Part shown: one piece after another, positions 48,387-60,955 of the stretch
Layout: each line of letters opens with the position of its first letter
Position numbering within the stretch: position 1 is the stretch's first letter
Made by a program: the position numbers and the translations under genes
DNA from: Thunnus maccoyii
Taxonomy: Eukaryota; Chordata; Actinopteri; Scombriformes; Scombridae
DNA: 64,000 bases
Assembly (NCBI RefSeq): GCF_910596095.1
Contig: NC_056548.1
Span: 15,282,651-15,346,650, forward strand
Direction of reading: 5' to 3'
Notes under the pieces: generated by a model
What the model was told of the DNA's origin: nothing
The model's input: the letters and a program-made list of their open reading frames with translations, nothing else
The model's database searches: none

Positions 48387-51125
48387 ACACACCATCAGAG
48401 CCGAAGCGGAGAACCGCTGCGAGGATGGGCCATCTTTTTTTCCTTTTCACCCCTTTACATTCTTTTCCTCCCACCAGCTTCCAGTGCTTCATTTTTTGGG
48501 CTGAGCCTGCACCGGCCCCCGGCTGCTTTGGGATCCATCGCTCTGCATGAGAGAGGCATGGTAGAAAAGTGACCCGACAACTTGGCCCAATGAGAGATGC
48601 GGGGTCAAAGGTCAGAGGAGGTCAGACTTGTCTAAGGACCACTGTGTCCGTGTGTGTCAGACGTTGGTGGTTTGAGAATGTGGAGCAAGTCTGGGCCACT
48701 TCAAGTGGTCCGTACGGTAGTTGTTGCTTACTGTGGGGTGGCGAGTTATTACAAACGAAGGAAAAATTAATGTTAAGAAACGCTTTTCTCTTGTATGGAC
48801 AATATCATGCAGGAGCCATCTTAGAAAGAACATTTACTTTATCGCTCTATTTTGTCGGTTTGTCGTACGCAACAAAAGCTTTTTCCCCCCACCACCACAG
48901 TCAATGTAGCTCTACAGGTTCAGTCAGTAGCATTAGAGTTACACCACGCATGTTTGGTGTTCACTCGATTTGCACACAGAACATGATTTCTTTGTCATGT
49001 TCACGACTGAGGTAGAGAAGGGAGGCTGTTGTCACTCTCAGCTCAATGTACAGCACGTCCTCTTGATGATGTCAATGTTTTATAACCTGTCGCTTTTAAT
49101 AGAACTGTGCTCAGAGTAGTGTCTGTGTGTTGTACTTTTGAGTGTTTTCCAAACCGTTTAAAACACGCATTAAAGGGGATTGCCACTCAAATTTAAAATA
49201 TGCTTCTTTTCTGTGGTTCAGTAAATAAGATTATGAAGGTTTCTTAAAGTATCAGCTTATGTTTTATAGCCAGATGTTTTTCATTGCTATTTTACCATCT
49301 CTCCTAAGTCATTCTCTTTAGCATTAAACATTTTAGTCATCTCCATGGATTGTGTTTCCAGGTGATGTTATACATTTTTACAATCCTAGACTGAGTGGTG
49401 CTCCCCTTTAAATTAAGCATTAATTTAAAGTCTGTCAGAGGACTTTGTGTCCATATGTTCAGGACCCATTTTAACAGTTCACTAAAAAGAGATGTCACTC
49501 CTGTAATTCTCTGATCCCAGGTGGTGATTTAGCCAAATAGAAATGGACAGCCTTAAATTAAGAATAGCCAAAATCAGGCATTTCCCCCTGTGCATTAAAA
49601 AGAGTAAAAAAACAGTTAAATCCAAATAATCCCAGGGAAAGCATGTATAAAGGCATTTTTAAAGCATTACAGACAGTCAGTGAAGCCCTTTATATTCAGA
49701 TGATTCTATGATGTCATCCATATGCCATACTGTTAATAGCCATACTGTTAAAAAAAACTAAATAACTGTCCTAAACTGATGTTCTGTGTTAACAAGGGCC
49801 TACATTTCCTAAGCCTTTTTGAGCAGGAGAGCTGATCAACATCCATCCACCCATCAGAAACTAGACTCGGCTCAGATCTCCCACTCTTTGAGACTTAACA
49901 AATACCCGCCGGCCCAAATTGCAAACTTGCATATGTTAGTGGTCAGAGTGTCGATGTTTTGTTTTGTTGGTAGTTAGACTTCCAACAACAAGCAGCTATT
50001 CCTTACAGGGACGTCAGAAAAGCCTCTACAGTAAATATTAAAGAATGTTCCCTTTTTTTTTTGGGCACATTATTATGAAGCTGCTCTATACTATATCACT
50101 TTATCTATGCAAGTTTGTACATTACCATTCTTAAACTGTCACCGATTGGTCATAAACAGCTCTATGTCACGAGTAAAGATAACACAGTGAGATCTGCGGA
50201 ATGTCACCATGCATTTGCATATCATGGCTTTTGTTTAATCAGGGAGTTATTCAGAAACTATCCATTTTACTTTCATTACGTATGTTGCTGTTATCTTTAT
50301 TTCATTTAACAATATTTAAAGATGGTGAGCTTGAAAACAAGGACAGAGATTTTCACATTGCATTTATTTAGTCTTTTTTCTGAGGAGTCTCAAATTCCTT
50401 TTTATAGTTGCATAGCTTCACAAAAAATGGAAAAAAACGGTCAAACCATTTAGTTATAAACAGATTATTTCAGTATGTATGTCTGCGTGAGGTCTGTCTA
50501 ATTAGTATTTCATCGTTTCAGATTAAAACAGAAATCTGAGTTTTGCCATCATGCATAGGCATTCCAACGTTTCGAATAAGCCATTTACTTTATCCCTCCC
50601 TCTGGTGTAATTCACCAGTGTTCATGTAGCATTTCATGAGAGGTGTGGCTACAGTTACCACAAAAAGGTAGCTCAGCAGTAGCTAATCTAAGCTTAACAG
50701 TAGCTAAACATCTGCACCTCCCACCTGTCCTCACTAATTTAGCTCTGATATTCAGTATAATCGTTCTTGTTATTAGTAGCCTTAAATTTTGAGTATCTGA
50801 CCCGTAGCCCGTTTTGCTTTCACTGACCTCACCTACTCTATGAGCATGATCGTTGGATATCAATGCCAGTCCAATTTTTTTACCTTATGTTTCTTCCCTA
50901 AAACTGATTAAATTCCTGAAGCTTTTGTTGTTTTATGACAATCGTGCCAAGCAGATTTCCTAGAAGGGATAAGGAAACTTGAGTTGTCTACTGTATGTGC
51001 ATTTTGACCATGTATTTGTAATGTATTACAAGCTTTTACAGGGTGGAAATATTTTAATGCTTCTTAATGTAAGCGCTGCACTGTATATGGGTTTCATTGT
51101 TTTACTTCTTGATATGATCCGTGAT

Positions 51126-51171
51126 GTGTGTGTGTGCGTGTGTGTATGTGTGTGTGTGTGTGTGTATGTGT
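51126..51171. repeat. (TG)n microsatellite
   Basis: TG run interrupted by CG and TATG units, within the presumed RNF144A 3' UTR. Confidence 0.85.
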
Positions 51172-52428
51172 GGGGTATGGTGCCTGCTGTGTTTATCGGA
51201 GGAGTTTAGCAGCTGAGATCTATGTTGACTCTATAGAAACGTCAATACATATGAGAGATTGCAACTGTACTTTTTAGGAGTTTTCACAATTTTATCTGTC
51301 AGGGGTCTGATAATATTGATGGGCAGTGCTCAAGCCTGGCCGGATAAGAATTGATTTTAGATAGTGTATAATATTCAAACACAAAAATGTCACATTTAAG
51401 GCACAAACTAGCGTCAAACTACATCCCAACCACTTCCAGTTTTGTTTTTTTTTGTTTGTTTATAACACAACATTTTGTTTTTTAATACATCGTTCTTCTT
51501 TACTTATGTTTGCTGGCACCACAAAACAGGTAGATAATGTATTATGCAACAAACATAAAAGGGCCAAACGGCAAACATTGCAATCACTGCAGTGTCACAT
51601 TGCATAATGACTTGCTTTCCACACTGGGGCCACTAGAAGAGGCTTATCAGGCCTTGATATAAAGGCCTATATAACCACTTAACGTAGATGAAACATCAGC
51701 ACAGATGTTGGGAGTATGACAGTTTGAATAAGGGCTTGCTTCTAATATTTGGCCCTTAAATGGGAAGCAAGGTATTTATTTTACAAAGGCTCAAGACCTA
51801 CTTTGCAACTATTCTAAGATCATGGTTGGTTACAAGCAGCAATTTATATTTTATAACCTGTTGTGTCAAGAGATGAAGCTGCATGATTTTTCTCTGACTT
51901 CTACATGTTAAATATTACAATATTGTAGCCTCTAAAGATCTTTGAAACGGTAGCGTTGTCACCCTGTCGCCCAGCTTTCTGGTTTTTGTTTTTTTGTTTT
52001 TCTAGAAAACATGTTTTGATGTTCAGCCATATGATATACAATGTTGTTCAGCCTTCCTCCATTCAGGTTGGCTTCATGTGTCTGTTACTATTTTGGTTTT
52101 TGCTTTTTATACGACTGTGTTACATAATAGTTTGTTGTTACTGCATTATCTGTTTTAAGGGCAGAATTTTTCAGGCCTGATTGGTCAATTAAATGTCCGT
52201 CGCATAAGTAAATGGATTATTGTCAGAGGAAATGCTGTCTGTACACAAGACTTCTGTATTTAGAGATGGTAAACAATGTCTCTAGTTTAGTCAGTAATTG
52301 AACGTTAATTGACCTGGGTGATAACAAAAATATCAACATTGTAAAATGGCATATTCGGATGAGTCCTGTACAACGTAGACTTGGCATCTCGGTATATCTA
52401 CAGTTCCACCAACACTGTGACACCAGGT

Positions 52429-52434
52429 ATTAAA
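52429..52434 (+). terminator. Candidate RNF144A poly(A) signal
   Basis: ATTAAA followed within 10-30 bp by a GT/T-rich stretch. It is chosen as the last good candidate before sequence without transcript-like features. Confidence 0.3.
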
Positions 52435-55400
52435 GGTTGTTGTTTTTTGTGACTCTGCCCTCTTCATTCATTCACACCAAAACAATCACTTGAAATATTA
52501 CAATTAAGCATCTCAAACATACCATGAAGATGTCTCGTGGCCCATTAGGTTGTGTAATGGCTCCCTCTGGTGTTAGAAGTGTATAGTTCTCTTTTCCACT
52601 CAACAGGGAAGATCCATAGTACAAGATGTGCACAAATGATCTGCATCAGTTAAACAAGAGATTCACAGGTCTGAATTAATCTGCAAAAGATGAGATATGA
52701 CATACAAGATGTGTAAATTAATAAACACGATATTACAGTAAACATGAAAATCAAACATACTTTCATAAGGCCAGTTAATACACACAATTACAGTTCCTAA
52801 TAATCTTTAGCCTTTATGCTACAAAGACACATTTATTTACCCTTTTAAGTATTAATTAGTGGAGTGTTTTTACTATTTCATAGAGATGATAAGCAATACA
52901 GGCTGAGGAAAACAATGTAGACTAGCAAGATTCAAAAGGAAAAATTGATTATGTGACAGTCACAAGTGTATGTAATTTCCTTTTTCAGTTTTAATCCATC
53001 TCCTTTCCTACATGGCAGATGAATAATGTGAGTCATACAATACTTTGTTCTGATCCTCATGAGGCATATTCATCATGTCTTGTTTTTAACAATGACCTTT
53101 TGTAGAGCATGTTCACATCTTCTCATCTATTTTTTTTCCCACTTGTGTCAAGCATCTTTCCTTCATATTCACCACAGCTCTGTCTGTTCCATTGCAGCTC
53201 TGTCTGTTCATCAGACATGTGTCAGCCTTTTGTTAAGGTCTGCCAAAGAACAGGTTGTTCTCTCCCTCTCTCTGCCTTTGTGTCTATTTCCTGCCAGATG
53301 CTGGATTGGGAGCATTAACAAGACAACCCTGAAAATGAAAGTGCAAACGCTTGGTGATATATCATCCCTCACCAGCTGTTCTCTGTTTGGAAGTCTCTCC
53401 ACCAATCACTGGGCAGGACCACAGGAAGTTACCATCTGTGGGCACCATGGTGACAGGGTTTGTGGATGGGCGTTGAAGCTGATGTGTTATCTGGAGCAAA
53501 TGAAGTATGATACAGGGAGAGGCAGGGGAGATACAGAGCCAGGAGGTGCAGGGGACAGAAATGGAGAGATGGACAGAGAGACAGGGAGGAGTGTATCGCC
53601 TAGAAGACAAAGAGCTGAATCTAAGAGAAACAGAGACAGAGAGCCAAGCTCCTTCACTGAGAGAGGGATGGATGAAAAGAGAAGAGACAAGGCCTTTGCA
53701 CCTGCTCTGTATAGAACACAAGGTTCAGCTATCACACATGTGCTGGCTGCAGGCCGATCAGGCAGGCCTGCTCTGGCTTTACCTTCCACACCCTGCTGCC
53801 AAGTCCTCCTCCTGCTCCCCATCAGCATCCTCTCCTCTGTTGCTCTTTACTTTCCAACCAAACAACAATCTCTTAACCTTTTTATGCTGTAACATCATCG
53901 CAAGAGAGTGAGGTTTACAGTCACAAATCATAATAGCTTGTTTTGAGTGAACTTGTATGTCGACTTTAGATGGGCCTCTCTTAGTAGTGCTATTCATGGA
54001 GTGTCTGGTGGTTAAAATATCTTGAAACAGTTGAATATTCAAAGGAAAAGTAGCTAAACAGGAGCTAAGCAAACATTTTCTGGATACAGAAAACCTGTTT
54101 TGCGTGTGACTCTTAATATGAGGTCATATCTCTTTGAGAACACTCATCATACGTTGCATGTCTTACTTGTTAGCAGTTCAATCAAAAAATGCGTTTTCAA
54201 TTATCAGATTGTTTCATTTAAAGAATTTTGCAGAGGCCTGAAGAGATAAAATTATATAGTATTTCATAAGAAAAAAGACAGATTAGAGAGTTCAACCGAT
54301 AAACATCTTTAGTTTGTTTACCATCATCTGGCAATCCCTTAGATAAATTTCGCAACCCATTTAAGTGGTCCGGACCCCCAAGTTGACAATTGGTGTAGTT
54401 CAGGTAAGACCTACAGAATGTGGATACAGTGAGAGTTACCGGTGATATTTTTTTCCCCTGTTCACAGTTAATATAGAGCATCTACAACAATTTTGTCCAA
54501 GAAGGCCATTGGATAAATGCCCGTGCTTCATTTTACTTGATGTAGCTTGTTAGAATGGTCATCTAAATCCCTTGATGACTTTTCCATGACCAGAATTCAG
54601 TAGTAAGACACCTTACCTTTACTACTGAAGGTGAATCCATGGGTAGTATGGTATGGCAGAAGGATTTAGTCATTAAATAGTGGTGTTGTACATAATATTC
54701 AGATCCACTTGATGTTAATGGTAAATCTGCTTGCCAGAAGAGGGAACTAGAGTGCTGTTAAAATAGCACAGCCTGTTTGTCAATAATGATACACACACTT
54801 TTTTATTTTATCAAATAAAAATACGAAGTGAGACTTTCTTAGTGTAGAAAGATTAACTAGCTTTCTGTATTTTGAATTTTTCTTGTTTTGTACATAGTTG
54901 AAGGATGCATGCTTTTGTTAGCCAGTCGAAATATCATATCAGCTGTGGTCAAATAGATCAGGGATTCATTCTGTATGGTTCAGCACCCTCAATCGTTATG
55001 GTTAGGAAATAGTCTTTAGTCCACATGTAGAAATATATAACCTATGTCTTCTGTTGCAGTGAGCATCAATGCCTATTCTAGAAGATATATCAGTGTTTGC
55101 CCCCACCAAGGAAAGAATGGAGTAAACACACGTTGACATTGTAAGAGCAAAGAGCTCCCTGCCAGCTCTCGATGGGGGTAAGGGTTAATAATAGGCATGT
55201 GCATTCGCTCATACTTGCATACGCACAGCCTACGGGACTCTAATTGCGACCAGGGGCCATTGTACAACAGCCACTGACTGACATTAGGGTGACAGGGCTG
55301 ATCCAGGTCCGCCTCTGATCTATTTTATCCTAGCATGTAGTTGTACTGCTCATTGTCCCTGAAGCCTGTGACACCTATTAGCTCTCATTAGCTTCCTGTG

Positions 55401-55571
55401 GTTCAGTGAGAAAAGGCACTGGCTTGTCAAAACAACAACAAATGATAGCCTGGATTGTGACTTGAAAAAGTTCACTTCTAGCCAGTAGTTGCTTCTACAG
55501 GGAAGGAATTATGGAATTTTCAAGATTTCATCACATTAAAAATAATAACACTATTTGGTACAAACAAGTCT
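52435..55571. other. Gene-free flank downstream of RNF144A
   Basis: No recognisable exon. A GA-rich, stop-poor segment (about 53500-53850) keeps three frames open, including one of 277 codons from 53059, but the predicted peptides show only low-complexity composition and no family resemblance. Confidence 0.5.
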
Positions 55572-55735
55572 ACAGCCATGCTAGCAGCTTTGTGAGGCTG
55601 TACTTAAGCATAGTAGTGCTTTGAGCTAGATGCTAACATCAGTATGCTAATATGCTGATGTTGAGCAGGTATAATGTTCGTCATGTTCACCATCTTAGTT
55701 TAGCTTGTTAGTGTGCTAATATTTGAACATAATAA
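55572..55735 (+). repeat. Teleost interspersed repeat (ATGCTAACATCAG type)
   Basis: Contains GCTTTGTGAGGCTGTACTTA, GATGCTAACATCAGTATGCT, GATGTTGAGCAGGTATAATG and CCATCTTAGTTTAGC in order. These modules define a common fish repeat rich in short GATGCTAAC/GTTAGCATC-like inverted units. No coding content. Confidence 0.55.
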
Positions 55736-55806
55736 TAACCACTAAAAAAAAAGTACAGCTGAGGCTGATAGATACATCATTAGTTTTACAAGTATTTAGT
55801 CATAAG

Positions 55807-56691
55807 CAGTGGTGGTAAGTAACATTTACTCAAGAACTGTACTTAAGTACAATTTTGAAGTACTTGTACTTTACTTATTTCCATTTGATGCTACTTTATA
55901 CTTCCACTACATTTCAGAGGGTGATATTGTACTTTCTATTACGCTACATATATTTGATAGCTTTAGTTACTTTCCAGATGGAGATTTGACACAATGGATA
56001 ATATAACAAGCTTTTAAAATACAACACATTGTTGAAGATGAAACCAGTGGTTTCCAACCTTTTTGGCTTTTGACGTGTTACAAAAAGCAGTGTGTAGTCG
56101 GGTCACATTCCAGATGTCTATCAGTTGTTAACAGCTCCACCAAATAGTGATTTTCCCTCTAAACTTCTCACATGATTTCATTTCAATAAATGTTCAAATG
56201 ACCCAATATTTCACCAAAGATCAAAGATAATAGAAAAAGCCCAAAAACTGAAAACAGATTTGTGTATCAGAAATTTGTTTTTTCTTCTGTCCTCTCCCAT
56301 TAATCATCTTACAACCCCTCAGATTTATCTGGTGACCCTTTGGAGGGGCCCAACCCCTAGGTTGGAAACCATTGGACTAAACTAGCTAACTGTATATAAA
56401 GTAGTTTAAACTAGCTCCACCTCCAGCAGCTACAACAGTAACATGCTGCTTACACACTGATGCTTCAGTATTAATAATCTAATGATGTCATATAAAATAA
56501 TCTATCAGTCAGAGGGACCAAACCACAACTTTTACTTTTAATACTTTAACTACATTTTGCTGCTAACACTTATGTTCTTTTACTTAAGTACGATCTTCCA
56601 TGCAGGACTTTTATTTGTAATGGAGTATTTTTACATTGCTGTATTGGTCCTTTTACTTAAGTAAAGGATCTGAGTATTTCTTCCACCACTG
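55807..56691. mobile_element. hAT-type non-autonomous element, host of a nested MITE
   Basis: Starts CAGTGGTGGTAAGTAAC and ends CTTCCACCACTG, so the ends are inverted repeats beginning CAGTGGTGG. Flanks GTCATAAG (55799-55806) and GTCATAAC (56692-56699) match at 7 of 8 positions, an 8-bp target duplication. The interior has the repeated ACTTAAGTA and TTTTACTT motifs of a very abundant teleost family. At 885 bp it contains a second hAT-type element (56045-56374), so its own body is about 555 bp. Confidence 0.85.
56045..56374. mobile_element. Nested hAT-type MITE
   Basis: Starts CAGTGGTTTCCAACC and ends GGTTGGAAACCATTG, an inverted repeat of 15 bp with one mismatch. Flanks GATGAAAC (56037-56044) and GACTAAAC (56375-56382) agree at 6 of 8 positions, a decayed 8-bp duplication. 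It interrupts the element at 55807-56691 and therefore inserted later. Its termini resemble those of the MITE at 4261. Confidence 0.8.
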
Positions 56692-56730
56692 GTCATAACC
56701 ACCACTGGTCATAACCACCACTGGTAATAA
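56683..56730. repeat. 16-bp tandem repeat at the MITE edge
   Basis: Three units of CCACCACTGGTCATAA (the last with one change) run in tandem. Each unit joins the element terminus CCACCACTG to the target-site sequence GTCATAA, so the tandem arose from the insertion boundary. Confidence 0.8.
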
Positions 56731-57697
56731 GTAATGGAAAAATAGAAATTTAGACCTGCTGCTAGCAATAGAGGAAATGTCAGGGGATCACTAAGTCATT
56801 GGGATTCATCCAGTGCTTATGTAATTTTTCAGTCATGACCAGAGACAGATTGAACTGCATACTCTCCATCTTTCCTCCTTCCATTCATATGTCATTATCA
56901 CCTCTCCTCTCTTAACCTGCAGTTGATGTACCCTCTTGCCACTCCGCACCTTAATAAAACTCATGTACTTCTTTCTCTACAACACCCTGTGTTTGCTTTC
57001 CCACTCCACTTACCTCCTGTCTCATTCCACCCCGTCTCTCCTCTCACTCAATTTTATCTGGGAGAAGAAGTTTGCCTGGGGTCATTCACCTGAGCCTCCT
57101 CACCTGGCCTCTGACAGGTCTGTTGGGATGGCAGGCCTGCCTGGTGAGGATAACAGTTGTCGAGGGCCGCAGGGAAAGTAACAAACTCTGTTTTCTGTCA
57201 TGATGACATACCTGAGAACAGCTAAGACCTCAGGGATTTGGTTTGCAATAGGCATGTAGTCAAATACAAATAGACTTGAGCTGATTACAATATTGCCAGG
57301 TGTAAAGAGAACTGTAGGGAAATCACTCAAAGACATGTTCTCAAGTCCTGTTTACATTTGGTTAAGCAAAGCACTTTTTCCTTTTTATGCAGCTCACAAA
57401 TTGATTTTTTTTAAAATACCTTAGGCTACAATAGAAAAAAGTATTTTCACCTGCAGATTTAATGTGAAGTTTGTGAAATGGAGCTGGATGCATATCTAGC
57501 CCTTGCTCTTTATGTAATGTCAGTCATGTGTCTTTTAGTCACTGGCAGTTGATGTGTGTTTGATTAGTAGGACTGGAACCGTCAGCTATCATAGATGACG
57601 TACTGTACTGAGCCCCTACTGCTCCTACCACCACCACAGCTTCCAGCCATGCACCTGTTCCCTCAGCCTGCTCTATCTCTCACTCCCTCTCTCTGAG

Positions 57698-57816
<119 letters not shown>

Positions 57817-59415
57817 TGTGCCTGTGGTTTCAACTTGGCTTTTTCTCATTAAAGACTCAGTGAAATTTGACAGGTTGTGACAGCGAAGGTTTCCACATAG
57901 ATCCTGCCATAGTGACAGATATCCGACAGCTTGATGATAACTGCTGCCTTATTGCAGAAACACAGGTGTCCCTCATGGCTCATGACAATAGACAGCTCTG
58001 AGTGATGGACGGGATTGATGAAAAGTTACAGAACTGGAACAAGTGAAAGGTGTGCATTCTGGGACAAAAACAAGATAGGGATTGTGAATTTGTGTGAGGT
58101 TACTGTGTAACTGACTCAGTAATGAGAACACTGATTTAAATGCTTTGATGTTCACTATTGTACTCGGATGCAAGTTTCCAGAATGACTCCGCTTGGATGG
58201 GAATTTATTAATATACCTAACCTCGACAATTCCTCCACATCCCCCTCCCTTCTTTAGCACCTACTCCTTGCCACCCACCTTTCTCCTCCTATTTTTCCTC
58301 CTTTGCCTCCTCCTCCACTCTCTGCCTGTAAATCAGCTCCTTAGCGCTGCTTTTAATATTGCTTGAGTGTGCAGTCTTTTTAACGCGCTCTGGCGTTCAC
58401 TCCTCTCGCGTGCCCTCTGTCAACAGTAAACTTTCTGAAAAGCGAGCTTAACAGGCCGTGAAAGGGCGGCACAGATGGCTACATCCTAGGTGGTAATTAT
58501 CAACCACTTCCTCCCAACAAAAAAAAAGGAAACAAGCGAAGGTGTTGCCGTCAGGTCAACTGATGCCGCTGACACGTTCGTAGGCTCTCTGGCAGTGAGC
58601 TCAAACCGACGTACAGCGAAGGGCCTTCTGGAGCCCAGACAGCACGTTGACAGTGTCACAGGTCAAGCACAGCCATAAGAGGATGATTTTTGGCTTCAGT
58701 GCACATCAGCCAGAAGGAGATCTATATTAAAACCCAATTCTAGTTGGCTGGAAAATCAGTTTTTCTTTTATACCATACTGCAGGTGCTCGTTTAGCTTGG
58801 CATCTCATCTTGTTTAACTGAAGTTCCTGAGAAGTCTGTTAATTGCATTTTAACAGGCTATTTCTGATAGGTAGATAGGTAGGTAGGTAGGTACTTTATT
58901 AATCCACAGGGGGAAATTTCTTTGCTTTTTTTGGGGTCGGGGCACCAGGGATGAGTTATAAAACGGGTAAGGAGGACCTCCTCTGCCGCTCCGTGGTACA
59001 CCAAGGCAGGATGAGTCTGTTGCTGAATGTGCTCCTCTGCCTGGCCAGAGTGTCATGAAGTGGATGAGAAACATTGGCCATGACGGCCAGCAGTTTAAAC
59101 GACACTCTCTTGTCAGTCACCAAATTCACTGGGTCCAGGCTGGCCCCGAGGACAGACCCCGCCTTCCACAGCAGTCTGTCTATCCTGTTGGTATCTGCAG
59201 CTTTTATGCTGCTGCCCCAGCACACAACCACAAAGAAAAGGGCACTTGCCACCACCAACTGATAGAACACATTTAGCATGGTTCTACATACATCAAAGGA
59301 CCTGAGCCTCCTCAGAAAATAGAGTTGGCTCTGGCCCTTCTTGTATATGGCCTCAGTGTTCCACTCCACTCCAGGTGCACTCCTTGGTACCTGTAGGACT
59401 GCACCAAGTCTACAT

Positions 59416-59435
59416 CCCCCCCCCCCCCCCCCCCC
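59416..59435. repeat. Poly(C) tract inside the LINE
   Basis: Twenty consecutive C residues (G on the element's coding strand), giving a Gly run in the decayed ORF. Length is likely unstable or subject to assembly error. Confidence 0.85.
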
Positions 59436-59684
59436 AGTCACCAACCAGTCCTCTGTACTCCCCCTCCTGACACCCCCAACACATTCGACAACTGCAGAAT
59501 TATCCAACAACTTCTGCAGGTGGCATGACACTGAGTTGTATTTTGTTGTTAAGTTGGATGTATAGAGGGTGGGCATGAAGGGAACCAGAATGGTCTCCTG
59601 CGGTGCCGTACTGACCACCGTATCTGACACACAACCCTGTAGCCTCATATACTGTGGTCTGCCAGTCAGGTAGTCAATAATCCA

Positions 59685-59778
59685 GGTCACCAAAGGGCCC
59701 TCCACCCGCATTGTCCATAGCTTATCTCCCAGGTCACTAAGGGGCCCTCCACCTGCATTGTCCGTAGCTTATCTCCCA
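59685..59778. repeat. 47-bp tandem duplication inside the LINE
   Basis: The 47-bp unit at 59685-59731 repeats at 59732-59778 with four differences. Because 47 is not a multiple of 3, it shifts the LINE reading frame. Confidence 0.9.
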
Positions 59779-60955
59779 GAGTATGGGCTGGATGGTGTTA
59801 AAAGCACTGGAGAAATCAAAAAACATGATCCTCATGGTGCTGGCCACTCTGTCCATATGGGAGTGGGCCTGATGAAGCAGGTAAATGATGGCGTTCTCCA
59901 CTCCAATGGTTAGCCTGGTAGGCAAACTGCAGGGGGTCCAGTCCTCCCTTCTCCGGGGGTCTGAGGTGAGCCAGCACAAGCCTTTCCAGGCTCTTCATGA
60001 TGTAGCAAGTCAATACCACAGGTCTGTAGTCATTCAATACACTGGGGCACCCTTTCTTCAGTACAGGGACCAGACAGGAAGACTTCCACATCACTGGGAC
60101 ACTTTCAAGTCTCAGGCTCCAGTTGAAGATGTGCTGGAGGACTCCATACAGCTGGTCTGCACATGCCTTGAGGACACCTGGTTTGATGCCATTAGGGCCT
60201 GCTGTATTGCCTGCCTGGAGCCTCTTCGACTGCCTCTTCACCTGATCGGAGGTCATATTGATGTGTGGCTGTGTGGGTGTTGAGAATCCAGGGGGAGGTT
60301 CAATGTCAATGTCTGAGCTACAGAGTTGTTCCTCAATGGTAATATGTTTTGGATTACACCATCTGTTATTCACAAGCAAGGCAAGCCCCCTGCCTTTCCA
60401 TTTACCACTCTCTCGCTGGTTCCTGTCTGACCTGTTGATGGTCATGTTTGAATTGGGGATATGGTCATGCAGCCATATCTCCATAACGCACATGATACTA
60501 CACTCCAGATACTCCTTCTGACTCCTAGTCAGCGCCACAAACTCACTCTCCCAAGCTCTCACGTTGCCCATAATGATGGAAGGAATAAACAGCATGTACT
60601 TCCTTTTCTTTTCATGGGGTTTCACTCCCACTCTGTACCCGCGGCTCCTCTTCCATAGGTGCTTTGGAATATCCAGACTCTCTCCCTGGAACATGGCTGG
60701 CTTGTTTAGGGCAGTACATGAGTAAACAATGCCTGTGCTGTAACTCGCATTGCAACTGGCCAATAAAAATTTCCCCAAGGCTAGTAAAAATGTAAAAACA
60801 CTCATCACCCAACTCCTAGCCATTATATCAAAATATGAAGAAAGTACTACTAGCTGGAGCACCAAAAGACATAAAAATAAAGCACAAACAACAAAGGTAT
60901 AAAAGCTTCTGCAACAGGCTGCCACCCTCACGGCGCCATCTTTACTGATGTTGTG

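Larger units (their letters stand above)
48387..52434 (+). other. RNF144A 3' UTR (probable extent)
   Basis: No coding sequence is recognised after the stop codon. The sequence is AT-rich and has a TG repeat at 51126-51171. The most convincing late poly(A) signal is ATTAAA at 52429-52434, followed by a TTGTTG/TTTTTTGTGA-rich stretch. A 3' UTR of about 4 kb is compatible with the long mammalian RNF144A 3' UTR. Shorter forms may exist. Confidence 0.4.
58867..60955 (-). mobile_element. Decayed LINE, jockey superfamily (CR1/L2/Rex1-like), internally deleted
   Basis: Read on the minus strand. The 5' end is near 60955 (AAGATGGCGCC). An endonuclease fragment follows (IPSIIMGNVRAW to WCNPKHITIEEQLC, about 60590-60310). 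Near 60300 the frame jumps straight to RT-upstream sequence (PPGFSTPTQPHINMTSDQVK), so the second half of the endonuclease and the linker are deleted. RT landmarks: LVPVLKKG, LNDYRPVVLT, FFDFSSAFNTI (motif A) in a shifted frame, APQETILVP (motif B), and LLDNSAVV where an active element has an Asp-Asp pair (motif C lost). The C-terminal part has YKKGQSQLYFLRRLRSF and VCWGSSI. The 3' end is TTAATAAAGTACC followed by TACC repeats. Frameshifts, a 47-bp duplication and a poly(C) run confirm decay. Confidence 0.85.

Noticed and set aside
48109..48492. Antisense frames across the last RNF144A coding exon
   Set aside because: Shadow of a real exon on the other strand.
53059..53892. 277-codon open frame on the plus strand
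   Set aside because: Low-complexity, GA-rich second half leaves three frames and the opposite strand open at once. No domain, splice support or family resemblance; likely chance.
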